Shown: positions 1 through 9,600 of the stretch, piece by piece | How the letters are laid out: each line of letters starts with the position of its first letter | Position numbering within the stretch: position 1 is the first letter of the stretch | Position numbers and translations under genes: made by a program | Assembly: GCF_001673365.1 (NCBI RefSeq) | Contig: NZ_LZLS01000191.1 | Location: 1 to 64,000 of the forward strand | From: Mycobacterium asiaticum | Lineage (GTDB): Bacteria; Actinomycetota; Actinomycetes; Mycobacteriales; Mycobacteriaceae | DNA: 64,000 bases | Direction: 5' to 3' | The notes under the pieces: generated by a model | Seen by the model: only the letters and a program-made list of their open reading frames with translations | Told to the model about the DNA's origin: nothing | Databases searched by the model: none

Positions 1-70
1 GCTCAGTTGGCGGCGGGGCGGGCGCTCCGGCGACGCGGGGCCGCGGGTCCAGCGCGGGGTCGGGTACTAG
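1..70 (+). CDS. possible 3' end of an upstream plus-strand gene (partial)
   Basis: One frame (from base 2) is open to a TAG at 68-70 and would give an Arg/Gly-rich tail ending in Gly-Val-Gly-Tyr. Its stop would overlap the stop of the convergent gene at 67 in a shared CTAG. In M. tuberculosis the copper-type ATPase gene ctpA lies on this side of the Rv0093c gene, so a ctpA 3' end is plausible. The piece is only 22 codons, the other forward frames are also open here, and no domain is visible. This is a weak call based on position. Confidence 0.3.
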   Translation, partial: LSWRRGGRSGDAGPRVQRGVGY

Positions 71-765
71 GCCGCCGATCCGTCTGTCGGCCACAGATGA
101 CCACGCCGACGCCCGCGGGATGCGTTCTGGGGCAACACAATATCGGGGTCGGCCGCGACGTCGGCCGGTATCGGCTCGGGCCCGTCGGCGCTGCGCCACA
201 CCACCACAGCGAGCACCGCGCCGATCACTACCGGCAGGTGCGAGAGTATCCGGACCCAGGTGACGTTGTCGGCGATGGCATCCGCCACCACGTAGACGGT
301 CAGCACCCCGACGAACGCCGCCAGCACACTCGCCAGACCGGCGGCGGCACGCGTCCACAACGCGGCAACCATCATCGCCAATGCGACTGCCACCGACCAC
401 GAAGTCGATTCGTTGAGCAGATGGTTACCGGGATGGTGCTGCAGGCCCATGCTCAGGCCGAATGCCTGCGCGCCCGCCAGGACGAGTTGCGTCAGGCCGA
501 CGACAAACAGCGCCCACCGCTGCCAACTGAGCCGCGACCGCGGTGTTGATGGCGGCGACCCGATTCGGGACGGTCCAACGGGGGCGATGACGGGTCGGGA
601 CTCGACCAGCCGCCGCAGCGCTTGGGCTTGCTCGGCGACCTGGTCGAACCACGTCCGGCAGGCGGCACAGCCAGCAAGGTGCTCGTCGACCCGCGCCGAC
701 GGTACCGGCTCGCGCTCGCCGTCGAGTCGGGCCGACAACGCTTCGCGGGCCACCTCGCAATCCAT
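67..765 (-). CDS. anti-sigma-factor-like zinc-finger membrane protein (Rv0093c type)
   Basis: This 232-residue protein starts with a zinc-finger anti-sigma (ZAS-type) module: Cys3, then His29-x3-Cys33-x2-Cys36. After a charged linker, hydrophobic segments in the C-terminal two thirds indicate about four membrane helices. Family knowledge: ZAS proteins hold an ECF sigma factor at the membrane until a signal releases it. No sigma gene is adjacent, so the partner is unknown. The ATG at 765 is chosen because the upstream extension of this frame lacks homology-like character and runs into the methyltransferase gene. Position next to the PPE1-nrp operon matches Rv0093c of M. tuberculosis (recalled synteny) and suggests, as inference only, that it could help regulate the metal-linked genes nearby. 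Confidence 0.75.
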   Translation of the reverse strand: MDCEVAREALSARLDGEREPVPSARVDEHLAGCAACRTWFDQVAEQAQALRRLVESRPVIAPVGPSRIGSPPSTPRSRLSWQRWALFVVGLTQLVLAGAQAFGLSMGLQHHPGNHLLNESTSWSVAVALAMMVAALWTRAAAGLASVLAAFVGVLTVYVVADAIADNVTWVRILSHLPVVIGAVLAVVVWRSADGPEPIPADVAADPDIVLPQNASRGRRRGHLWPTDGSAA

Positions 766-821
766 GTCTCTATAGTCGCGCACGACCGACGATTTGTTCC
801 CAGACGGACAGAGTCGGCGGA

Positions 822-1631
822 CTAGCCGAATTCGACCAGTGTGGTCGGGGCTCGGAACCGGTCGAGGGCGGAAAGGCGGTAGGTCAAGGCGACGACCTTC
901 GGCAGAATTTTGCCGCGGCCCGCCGGGGCCGGCAACTCCCGCACCGCACGCACGCCCGCGATGGCGCGAAGTTCGGCGTACTGACTTGCCGTGAACCAGA
1001 ACGGCATCGGCGGGGCAGTGTAGAACTCGCTCAGCTTGAACCCACGTCGCCGCGAATACACGCTCAATAACCACGGGATGCTGTCGAAGACCAACCGGCC
1101 ACCGGGAAAGCGTCTGGCACATGCCGCGATCAAATCGAACACAGTATCCCGCTCGAAATACTGCAACAAGCCTTCGGCGGTGATCAGCACACCGTTGCTG
1201 TCATCGACCCGATCCATCCAGGAGTAGTCCAATGCGGACTGGGCGCAGTACTGCAACCGGTCCGAGCTCGGTAGCAGTTGTTCGCGTATGCGCACGATCG
1301 GTTCGAGGTCCACCGAAAGCCAGCTGAGCTCGCCATTGTCGACGCGCCAGAAGCTGGTCTGCAGCCCTTCGGCCAGCGCGACCACGGTCCCACGCGGATG
1401 GATGGCGAGAAACTCCCGCGCGGCGTTGTCGAATGCCAGCGCTCGCAGGGCCGTGGCCTGATGGGTACGGCCGAAATGGTGAAAGTCGTAGTCGATGTTG
1501 TCACGCAAGGCGACGGCCATCGGATCGTCGATGATGCCGTCGGGCCGGGCGGCCTCGGTCGCACGCTGATGCAGCGTGAGCAGAGCGGTCTCAGATACCC
1601 CGGCGAGGTGGCGGGCGTCGAAGACTGGCAT
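822..1631 (-). CDS. class I SAM-dependent methyltransferase, leucine carboxyl methyltransferase (COG3315)-like
   Basis: The 269-residue protein begins around a conserved Val-Ser-Glu-Thr-Ala segment, then has an R-x5-R-P-D-G-I-I-D-D-P pattern (residues about 23-38) typical of the LCM/PPM methyltransferase group of actinobacteria. A glycine-poor motif I region (Val-Val-Ala-Leu-Ala-Glu-Gly-Leu-Gln) and an acidic Val-Asp-Leu-Glu-Pro follow, the usual S-adenosylmethionine-binding elements. An Ala-Glu-Gly-Leu-Leu-Gln-Tyr-Phe segment near residue 155 matches the family too. The substrate cannot be predicted. It reads away from PPE1, and the 135 bp between them must hold both promoters. Confidence 0.75.
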   Translation of the reverse strand: MPVFDARHLAGVSETALLTLHQRATEAARPDGIIDDPMAVALRDNIDYDFHHFGRTHQATALRALAFDNAAREFLAIHPRGTVVALAEGLQTSFWRVDNGELSWLSVDLEPIVRIREQLLPSSDRLQYCAQSALDYSWMDRVDDSNGVLITAEGLLQYFERDTVFDLIAACARRFPGGRLVFDSIPWLLSVYSRRRGFKLSEFYTAPPMPFWFTASQYAELRAIAGVRAVRELPAPAGRGKILPKVVALTYRLSALDRFRAPTTLVEFG

Positions 1632-1766
1632 AGCTCAGACAGTACTGATGATGCCTTCGGGAACTTTCCGCCTAGCTGCGACGACTACAACACGACGGGG
1701 CAGAGCAAGGTCGGTTTCCGCCTCGCGTAGTCACGAGGAGGTGGAGGCCTGACCGGCCCGATATGG

Positions 1767-3146
1767 ATGGCCATGCCTCCCGAAGTTCATTCGGCTCTGC
1801 TGAACGCGGGGCAGGGCCCGGGATCATTGCTGATCGCTGCGCAACAGTGGCTAGAGCTCAGCAATCAGTACAGCGCTGCTGCTGCCGAGCTGAGCCAGGT
1901 GCTCGCCGAGGTGCACGCCGGCAGTTGGCAGGGCAGTAGCGCCGCGGCCTACGTGGCCGCGCACGGTCCGTACCTGGCGTGGCTCCAGCAGGCCTCCGCC
2001 GACAGCGCCGTCACCGCCGTCCAGCACGAAACAGCAGCCGCGGCATACAGCGTCGCGGTCGCCACCATGCCGACGCTGGCGGAGCTGGCGGCCAATCACA
2101 CCATTCACGGCGTACTGGTCGCCACCAACTTCTTTGGGGTCAACACCATCCCCATCGCCCTCAACGAGGCCGACTACGTCCGGATGTGGATTCAAGCCGC
2201 CGAGACCATGACGGCTTACCAGTTCGTCACGGCGGGGGCCATGTCAGCTACACCGACGGCCCAACCTGCCCCGCCGATCCGGGCGAACGGTGCCGAAGCC
2301 CAGTTCGCGCCGCCGGCCGAATTCAGTTCGATCGCTCAACTCATCACCGATCTACAAAATTTCATCGCCAACCCCTACCAGTACTTTCTGGACTTCTTTG
2401 GACAACTCGGGTTCAGTCCCGCCAGCACATTGGTTTTGGCGGCGATTGCCCTGCTGCTGTACGACATCCTCTGGTACCCGTACTACGCCTCGTATTCCCT
2501 ACTGTTACTGCCGTTTTTCACACCGGCCCTAAGCGCGCTGAGCGCCTTGCGGCTGCTGCTCCCGTTGTTGAACACCGCGCCCCTGGCCGAACTGCTACCC
2601 GACGGCGCCGTACCCGCGGCCGCCGCACAGAACGTGTTGAATACGAATATTGCTGTGGCACCGGGGGTTTCGACCGCAACCGGTTTGGGCACGCAGCCGA
2701 GCAGTCCCGCGCCCAGCAGCACCGTTTCACCGGCCGCCAGCAGCTCGGTCCCGGCATCCGGCATCACTTACGCCGTGGCCGGCGTGGCGCCGCCCGGTGT
2801 TGGCTCCGGGCCACGAGCGGGGCTGAAAGCCCGAGAAAGCGTGCCTGAGAGCATCGCCGCGGCGGCCGCCAGCCGGATCGCCCCGGCCCGATCCCGCGAC
2901 CGCCGCCGTAGTGGCGCCAAGGCCGGAGTGCGCGGCTATCGGGACGAATTCCTCGAGGCGACGGCCGAAATGGACGACGCATGCGCCGGCGCGACCAGGG
3001 CCGACGATGACAGTCCCACCGCAAGCGGCCAGGGCGCCGGCGCCTTCGGCTTCACCGGCACCGCCCCGATAACGGGTGATACCGCAGTCGGAATGGCCGA
3101 GCCGACGATGGTCCCGCTGCTTCCCGCCACCTGGTCAGGTCGATGA
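1767..3146 (+). CDS. PPE1: PPE family protein PPE1
   Basis: A 459-residue PPE protein. The N-terminus carries Pro-Pro-Glu at residues 4-6, the Ser-Trp-Gln-Gly (SWQG) turn near residue 55, and the four-helix PPE fold of about 180 residues. A hydrophobic region around residues 210-270 and a Pro/Ser/Ala-rich low-complexity tail follow. An Arg-Gly-Tyr-Arg-Asp-Glu-Phe segment near the C-terminus is, as I recall it, also in M. tuberculosis PPE1 (Rv0096). PPE proteins are usually exported by type VII secretion with a PE partner; none is encoded next to it. It is the first gene of the isonitrile lipopeptide operon, so a role in handling or moving the metal-binding product is a reasonable inference. 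ATG 1767 (MAMPPE) is used; ATG 1773 is also possible. Confidence 0.93.
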   Translation: MAMPPEVHSALLNAGQGPGSLLIAAQQWLELSNQYSAAAAELSQVLAEVHAGSWQGSSAAAYVAAHGPYLAWLQQASADSAVTAVQHETAAAAYSVAVATMPTLAELAANHTIHGVLVATNFFGVNTIPIALNEADYVRMWIQAAETMTAYQFVTAGAMSATPTAQPAPPIRANGAEAQFAPPAEFSSIAQLITDLQNFIANPYQYFLDFFGQLGFSPASTLVLAAIALLLYDILWYPYYASYSLLLLPFFTPALSALSALRLLLPLLNTAPLAELLPDGAVPAAAAQNVLNTNIAVAPGVSTATGLGTQPSSPAPSSTVSPAASSSVPASGITYAVAGVAPPGVGSGPRAGLKARESVPESIAAAAASRIAPARSRDRRRSGAKAGVRGYRDEFLEATAEMDDACAGATRADDDSPTASGQGAGAFGFTGTAPITGDTAVGMAEPTMVPLLPATWSGR

Positions 3147-3370
3147 TGCGGACTCTTGCCGGCGTGCTTCCAAGGATTACGCAAGAAACGGGCAAGCGCG
3201 TGCTGACACCCTCTATTTATCTGAAGCCGGACCATACGGCGACATCATTCGAAAATCCACTTAAGGGGGTCAGGCCATCACGGCTAAGAATGCCATAAAA
3301 CGTGTTTGTGCGCCGCACCTCCAATGGTCGGCATGAACCCAACCACCAATACGCAACAGGAAAGACATCA

Positions 3371-4240
3371 ATGACACTCAATGTAAAAGGCGAGGGGCTC
3401 GGTGCGCAGGTTACCGGACTCGACCCGGCCAACCTGGACAATCTATCCACCGAGGAAATCCGCGAGATTGTTTACCGCAATAAACTCGTTGTCCTCAAGG
3501 ACGTCCACCCGACTCCTGAGCAATTCATCAAGCTCGGCAAGATAGTCGGCGAAATCGTTCCTTACTACGAGCCGCTCTATCACCACAAGGACCACCCGGA
3601 AATCTTTGTCTCCTCCACCGAAGAAGGACAGGGAGTTCCGAAAACCGGCGCGTTCTGGCACATCGATTACATGTTCATGCCGGAGCCGTTCGCATTCTCG
3701 ATGGTGCTGCCCCTGACAGTGCCCGGACCGGACCGCGGAACCTACTTCATCGACCTGACCAAGGTCTGGGACTCGCTGCCGACGGCAAAGCAGGACCCGG
3801 TCCGCGGCACGGTTAGCACGCATGATCCCCGGCGGCACATCAAGATTCGCCCGCGCGACGTCTACAAGCCGATCGGTGAGGTCTGGGACGAAATCAACCG
3901 GACGACGCCGCCGATCAAGTGGCCGACGGTGATCAGGCACCCGCACACCGCGCAAGAAATTCTCTACATTTGCGCTTCCGGCACCACCAAGATCGAGGAC
4001 AAAGACGGAAACGTGCTCGATCCGACCGTGCTGCAAGAACTCATGGAGGCGACGGGGCAACTCGATACCGAGTACAAATCACCGTTCATTCACACCCAAC
4101 ACTACGAGGTTGGCGACATCATTCTGTGGGACAACCGGGCTCTTATGCACCGAGCAAAGCACGGCACCGCCGCAGGCCATTTAACCACTCACCGTCTGAC
4201 AATGTTGGACGGACTTACGACACCAGGATATGCAGCATGA
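3371..4240 (+). CDS. Fe(II)/2-oxoglutarate-dependent isonitrile-forming oxidase (Rv0097/ScoE/MmaE type)
   Basis: A 289-residue TauD-family non-heme iron oxygenase. The iron ligands are visible as His97-x-Asp99 and distal His260, with Arg275 placed to bind 2-oxoglutarate. The length equals Rv0097. Family knowledge: ScoE/MmaE/Rv0097 oxidatively decarboxylate a glycine-derived N-carboxymethyl-3-aminoacyl chain to an isonitrile. ATG 3371 is chosen over the upstream in-frame start because a purine-rich AGGAAAG precedes it at normal spacing. A 224 bp gap separates it from PPE1 and could hold an internal promoter. Its stop overlaps the fcoT start in ATGA. Confidence 0.93.
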   Translation: MTLNVKGEGLGAQVTGLDPANLDNLSTEEIREIVYRNKLVVLKDVHPTPEQFIKLGKIVGEIVPYYEPLYHHKDHPEIFVSSTEEGQGVPKTGAFWHIDYMFMPEPFAFSMVLPLTVPGPDRGTYFIDLTKVWDSLPTAKQDPVRGTVSTHDPRRHIKIRPRDVYKPIGEVWDEINRTTPPIKWPTVIRHPHTAQEILYICASGTTKIEDKDGNVLDPTVLQELMEATGQLDTEYKSPFIHTQHYEVGDIILWDNRALMHRAKHGTAAGHLTTHRLTMLDGLTTPGYAA

Positions 4241-4800
4241 CCACCATTACCTTGTCCCCCTCCACACCGGCGCGGGCAGAATTCACCGACATCAGCGACA
4301 CGGCCCCGATCGAGGAGCACCTGCTCGTCAAGGTTCTCGAACCGTACGCCTATAAGGGCTGCCGCTATCTCATCGACGCCAATTACAAGGCCACTCCCGA
4401 TTCGGTGCTTGCCTACGGTAATTTCAGCATCAATGAGCCGGCCTACATTCGGAGCACCGGGCACTTCAACGCGGTGGAGCTGATCATGTGCTTCAACCAG
4501 CTGGCCTACAGCGCCTTCGCGCCGGCGATCCTCAACGAGGAGATCCCGGTGCTGCGGGGATGGTCGATCTCGGACTATTTCGATCTGCAACTACCGAGCA
4601 TGCTGATCAAGAACACGGCATCGCGCTTCAAGCGGATGATCCACGCCCAGAAGTTCTCGGCCCGGTTGCTGTGCCAGGACTTCGAGGTGATCGAGCGCAG
4701 CTTGCGGTACCTATCGATCAAGTGCGACATCGAGTTTTGGGACGAGTACGGCGGCGCCGCATCCGGCCAGGTCGAGCTAGCGGCCCTCAACATTCCCTGA
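4237..4800 (+). CDS. fcoT: FcoT/ScoD-type hot-dog-fold acyl thioesterase and glycine adduct former
   Basis: A 187-residue protein, close to the 183 of Rv0098 (FcoT). The sequence is a single hot-dog-like domain with the central Phe-Asn-Ala-Val-Glu-Leu-Ile-Met-Cys-Phe-Asn-Gln helix. Rv0098 was first described as a long-chain acyl-CoA thioesterase. In the Sco/Mma isonitrile pathways its counterpart adds glycine to the beta carbon of an enoyl chain on the ACP and releases the product. The ATGA overlap with the preceding oxidase indicates tight translational coupling. The assignment rests mainly on operon order plus resemblance to FcoT. Confidence 0.9.
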   Translation: MTTITLSPSTPARAEFTDISDTAPIEEHLLVKVLEPYAYKGCRYLIDANYKATPDSVLAYGNFSINEPAYIRSTGHFNAVELIMCFNQLAYSAFAPAILNEEIPVLRGWSISDYFDLQLPSMLIKNTASRFKRMIHAQKFSARLLCQDFEVIERSLRYLSIKCDIEFWDEYGGAASGQVELAALNIP

Positions 4801-4834
4801 CGCACCCACCACATCCAGGAAGCACCCAACAGCT

Positions 4835-6448
4835 ATGTCTCACTTACCAGCCACCGTTTTGGGACGGATCTTCGAACAGGCACGGCAGCGGCCGCAGGCA
4901 ATCGCGTTGCGCCGCTGCGACGGCAACAGCGCACTGCGCTACGCCGAGCTTGTCACCGAAGTGAACCGGCTTGCGGCAACCCTTCGCGCGCAATCGGTTT
5001 CACCGGGATCTCGAATACTCGTCCTTTCGGACAACGGACCAGAGACATATCTGTCGGTGCTGGCCTGCGCGAAACTCGGGGCGATCGCGGTGCTGGCCGA
5101 CGGCAACCTTCCGCCGGCCACCATCGAACGCTTCGGCCAAATCACTGCCCCGAGTGCGATTCTCATCGCGCCCGGGAGCAGGACCGCGTTGCCCGACGGT
5201 CTGCACGCCCTACCGGCGATAACCATTGACTTGACCGCCGTCCCCGCGGACGTCGTTGTCGCCGAGGATGATTACCGGCACCCGGATGGCGGCGCGGACG
5301 ATCCGCTGGCGATGATCTTCACCAGTGGGACGACGGGTGAGCCGAAGGCCGTGCTACTGGCCAATCGGACCTTCTTCGCCGTCCCGGACATTCTGCGGGA
5401 CGCGAACCTGAACTGGGTCAGCTGGGTCGACGGCGAAACCACCTACTCGCCGCTGCCGGCGACCCACATCGGCGGACTGTGGTGGATTCTGACCTGTCTG
5501 ATGCGCGGCGGTCTGTGCATCACCGGCGGTGAGAACACCACTTCGCTGCTGGAGATCCTCAGCAGGAACGAAGTCGCGACTACCTGCGTCGTGCCAACCC
5601 TGCTTTCCAAGCTGATCGCGGAGCTGAAGGCAACCGATGCGAAGATACCGTCGCTGCGACTGCTCGGGTACGGCGGCTCGCGCGCGATCGCGGCCGATGT
5701 CCGGTTCATCGAAGCAATGGGCGTGCGCACCGCCCAGGTTTACGGGTTGAGCGAAACCGGTTGCACCGCTTTATGTTTGCCCACCGACGAGGACTCTATT
5801 GCCAAGATCGAAGCAGGCGCGGTGGGCCGCCCCTACCCCGGTGTTGAGGTATACCTAGCGGGTCCGGATGCGGGTCCGGATGCGGGGCCGGACAGCGCTG
5901 GGCCCACTGCGGCGGGCGCTGGGCCCTCGGCGTCCTTCGGCACGTTGTGGATCAAGTCGCCGGCCAACATGCTGGGGTATTGGAACAATGCCGAGCGAAC
6001 CCAAGAGGTGCTGGTAGACGGATGGGTCAACACCGGTGACCTGCTGGAACGCCACGAGGACGGATTCTTCTACATCAAGGGCAGGTCGTCGGAGATGTTC
6101 ATTTCCGGTGGCGTCAACATCGCACCCGACGAGGTCGACCGCATCGCCGAGGGTGCGCCGGGCGTTCGCGAGGCCGCGTGCTACGAAATTCCGGACCCGG
6201 AGTTCGGGGCACTGGTGGGTTTGGCTGTGGTCCCTGCGGTTCCTGGGGCCGAGCTGGACGAGGAGGCAGCCCGCAAACTCAAGCAGGTGATCGCGGCGCG
6301 CTTCCGGCAACAGTCGGAGTCGATGGCGCGCCCGTCGGCGATCACGATCGTCGCCGAAATTCCGCGGACACAGTCCGGCAAGGTCATGCGGACCTCGTTG
6401 TCCGCGTCAGTCAACGGTGCGAAACCCGAAGTGGCAGCTCATGGTTGA
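4835..6448 (+). CDS. fadD10: fatty acyl-AMP ligase FadD10
   Basis: A 537-residue acyl-adenylate-forming enzyme (Rv0099 is 540). Motifs: the P-loop-like Phe-Thr-Ser-Gly-Thr-Thr-Gly-Glu-Pro-Lys near residue 164, Leu-Ser-Glu-Thr-Gly near 307, Asn-Thr-Gly-Asp-Leu near 399, and the C-terminal Gln-Ser-Gly-Lys lysine motif. FadD10 is known to load fatty acids onto the adjacent ACP through the adenylate instead of making CoA esters. Residues about 342-365 are a Gly/Pro/Ala/Asp insertion encoded partly by three 12 bp repeats, just before the hinge region. The gene overlaps the ACP start by 8 bp. Confidence 0.93.
   Translation: MSHLPATVLGRIFEQARQRPQAIALRRCDGNSALRYAELVTEVNRLAATLRAQSVSPGSRILVLSDNGPETYLSVLACAKLGAIAVLADGNLPPATIERFGQITAPSAILIAPGSRTALPDGLHALPAITIDLTAVPADVVVAEDDYRHPDGGADDPLAMIFTSGTTGEPKAVLLANRTFFAVPDILRDANLNWVSWVDGETTYSPLPATHIGGLWWILTCLMRGGLCITGGENTTSLLEILSRNEVATTCVVPTLLSKLIAELKATDAKIPSLRLLGYGGSRAIAADVRFIEAMGVRTAQVYGLSETGCTALCLPTDEDSIAKIEAGAVGRPYPGVEVYLAGPDAGPDAGPDSAGPTAAGAGPSASFGTLWIKSPANMLGYWNNAERTQEVLVDGWVNTGDLLERHEDGFFYIKGRSSEMFISGGVNIAPDEVDRIAEGAPGVREAACYEIPDPEFGALVGLAVVPAVPGAELDEEAARKLKQVIAARFRQQSESMARPSAITIVAEIPRTQSGKVMRTSLSASVNGAKPEVAAHG
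5858..5893 (+). repeat. three 12-bp direct repeats inside fadD10
   Basis: Three head-to-tail copies of GCGGGTCCGGAT; the third differs as GCGGGGCCGGAC. They encode Ala-Gly-Pro-Asp three times in a flexible loop and keep the frame. This looks like a slippage-expanded loop. Confidence 0.85.
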
Positions 6449-6686
6449 GACGATCAGGGAGCAAGTGTTAGCAGCCGTGTGCGATGTGTTGTACATCGAC
6501 GAGGACGATCTCATCGACGGCGACACCACCGATCTTCGAGACCTCGGACTGGATTCCGTGCGGTTCGTCCTCCTGATGAAGAAGCTGGATGTGAACCGAG
6601 AGTCCGATGTGCCGTCCCGGTTGGCAGCGGATCTGTCGATCGCCGGATGGGTCCGGGAGCTGGAGAATCTGCGTGAGCGCGCCTGA
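6441..6686 (+). CDS. acyl carrier protein of the isonitrile lipopeptide pathway (Rv0100 type)
   Basis: An 81-residue carrier protein with the phosphopantetheine site Leu-Gly-Leu-Asp-Ser39-Val, the four-helix pattern of ACPs and an acidic first half. It sits between its ligase (fadD10, 8 bp overlap) and the NRPS (14 bp overlap), the same order as Rv0099-Rv0100-Rv0101. It would carry the fatty chain while it is converted to the beta-isonitrile acyl group and then donate it to the condensation domain. Confidence 0.93.
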   Translation: MVETIREQVLAAVCDVLYIDEDDLIDGDTTDLRDLGLDSVRFVLLMKKLDVNRESDVPSRLAADLSIAGWVRELENLRERA

Positions 6687-9600
6687 CAATGGTTGGGTGG
6701 ATCGAGTCCCACTGAGCAAGTCGCAACAGAACCTCTACAACGGGGTACTGCAGGACGGCGATCCCACGTTGTACCTGATCGGCAAAAGCTATCGATTTCG
6801 TCCGCTGCCACTGGCGGGGTTCCTGGCCGCGTTGGAAGCGACAGTCTGCGACAACCCGGTGCAACTCTGCGTTCTCGAGACGCCGGCGACGATGACGATG
6901 ACGGCGACCGACCATCCCGACCTGGTGCCGCTGCTGCAGTTCGGCGATATCGTGCGGGTCCGGTCCGGCGACCAATCGCGCACGGCAGAGGGCGATTTCG
7001 AGCTGCAACGCACCTGGTCCTCCGGCATTTTCGACACGGCTTTGGTGCGGTATACCGTCTGGACGGACGAAGGCGGCGACGTGTCCGGCCTCGATGTCCA
7101 TGCGCACCACATTGTCGTCGACGGTGGCGCCACCGGCATCATCGAGGCCGACCTTGCCCGCCATCTCGGAGCGGGCACTGCCGCTGAATCGCTCTGTGTG
7201 ACAGATGGTTTAGCAAAGCTGGCGCAAGCGCATCGGCTGGAAAGGGAAAAGGTCGAACAGTCGCTACCGAGGCTCACCGATGCCGTGCGGCGTGAGCTCA
7301 CCGAAGAGGCGCGCCTCGGCGGGTATGGACAAAGCTGCACCGATGCCCCCGGCGCGGCGGCAAAGGGGGTCCTGACCGAATCCGTGACGATCTCCGGGGC
7401 CGCCTTCGACACGATCCTCCGCCGGTCGGAGGCAGAGCAGGTCCCGCTCAACGTGCTGGTCGCCGCCGCCGCTATGGCCGTGGACGCCGGCATAAGACAA
7501 AGCACCGAGAGCTTGCTCGTGCACGCGGTGGACAACCGGTTCGCCGACCCGAGCTTGAATGTCGCTACGTGCCTGGTCAATTCGGTGGCCCACTCAGTCA
7601 GATTCGCGCCCTTCGCGGCGGTGCGGGACGTCGTCCGCGCCCTTGACCGTGGTTACGTCAAGGCCGTCCGGCGCCGGTGGCTGCGTGAAGAGCATTACCG
7701 CCGAATGTATTTGGCGATCAACCGGACCGCGCACGTCGAGGCGTTGACGCTGAACTTCATCCGCGAGGCGTGCGCGCCCGGGTTGCGCCCGTACTTGGCC
7801 GAAGCGCCGGTCGCAACGGACATAGGTCCGGTCGAGGGCATGACCGTGGCGAGCGTGCTGGACGAAGAACGGCGCACCCTCACCGTGTCCATCTGGAACC
7901 GCGCGGACCTGCCGGAGCGCAGGACACCTCAGCTGATCGGCGAACGAATCGCCGCGGCACTGGAATCCATGGTGGGACAATGGGATCAGCCGATGGCCAG
8001 GTGCGTCAACGAGTGGTTCGAGGTCGGTCCGGACGGAGCCCTCGCTCAAGGCGATGCGGCGGTGAAGACGCCGCCACCGGCGACGGCCTGGTTTGTGGGT
8101 GAGACCGGTGGTATGCGGCGGACTCTCGCTCTTCGTCCGGACATCTATCGGTGCGTCGCGTGGTTGGTGCAGAACGGCACCGCTCCCGGTGACGTCATGG
8201 TGCTTACCGACGACAACACCGCCAGGACAATCGATTTCCTGATCGCATGCCATCTGGCCGGATGTGGCTACAGCATCTGTGCGGGCAGCGACGAACTTTT
8301 AATGCGGGCCAGCGCTATTGCCGAGCACATCGACGGCGTAAAGGCGCATGTGTTCGATCTCGGCACGGCACAGCTGCCGTCGGACTTGGATGACCACGTG
8401 AGCGCACTCGTCGACGAGCGCATTGCCCAAGTGACACAAGACATGTCACTCGGCACGAAGACGGCTTACGTCATGCCGACGTCGGGTTCGACCGGTCAGC
8501 CCAAGCTGGTGCGGGTCTGCCACGAGTCGCTGGCGGTTTTCTGTGCCGCGGTCACCGCCGCCTACGGATGGGGTCCGCAGGACACCGTCGCGCAGTGCGC
8601 GCCGTTGACGTCGGACATCAGCGTCGAGGAGATCTTCGGTGCTGCCTTCAGCGGAGCGCAACTGGTTCGAAGTACGGCGATGAAGTCGGGTGACCTGGAC
8701 GGGCTCGCCAGCGATCTAGTCGCCGCGCACGCCACCGTCGTGGACTTGCCGACCGCGGTATGGCATCTGCTGTGCGAGGACGGCCAGGCTATCGACGCGA
8801 TCGGCCGTTCTCAGCTGCGGCAGGTCGTCGTCGGCGGTGAGGCCATCCGGCCCGCCGCCGTGGACAAGTGGATGAATTCCGCTGCAGCGCAGCAGGTATC
8901 GCTTGTCTCCAGCTACGGTCCCACCGAAACCACCGTCGTGGTTACCTATTTGCCGATCACCGGTGAGGGTACCCACGAGGCGCAGAATCGGCTCGGGCGG
9001 CCGATCGTTCCCAACACGGTGTTCGTCGCGTTCGGTGAAGTCGTGATCGTCGGCGACTTGGTCGCCGCCGGCTACCTCGGGACCGCCCACCCCAGCTTCG
9101 GCACCGTCACCACCTCGGACGGCGTGCGACGCCGCGCGTTCGCCACCGCCGACCGCATGGTGATCGACGCCCAGGGATGCCCGGTCTTCGCCGGTCGCAA
9201 AGACGACGTCGTCAAAGTCTCGGGCAAGCGAATCGACATCGCAGCGGTCACCAAACGCATTTCGGCAGACCCAGCGATCACCGATGTGGCCGTCGAAGTG
9301 GAGAACGGAAGCCTCGGGGTGTGGTTCGAAACCCAGCGGACCCGACAAGACGCCGAGGATGCGGCGGCCGCCGCACTCGTCCGACAAATTCTGCTGAGCG
9401 TCGGGGTGTCTTCGTTCTTCGTCGTGGGCGCGAGGAGCATCCCACGCAAGCCCAACGGCAAAGTCGACAGCGACAAACTGCGAACGATCCCGCAATTCGC
9501 GGACGTGGTTCCCGCTCTCGGATCAGGCGCCGACGAGGCAGCGGTCGATCTCGCGCAAATTTGGAGCCGGCACCTTGGCACCGCCATCGGCCCCGAATCC

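Noticed and set aside
766..1122. Upstream extension of the zinc-finger membrane protein frame
   Set aside because: The first 119 codons are Arg/Pro-rich, overlap the methyltransferase gene and show no conserved character; the zinc finger starts with its own ATG at 765.
6607..6672. Longer start for nrp
   Set aside because: The 22 extra codons lie wholly inside the ACP gene and encode no condensation-domain sequence; GTG 6673 fits the overlap pattern of the operon.
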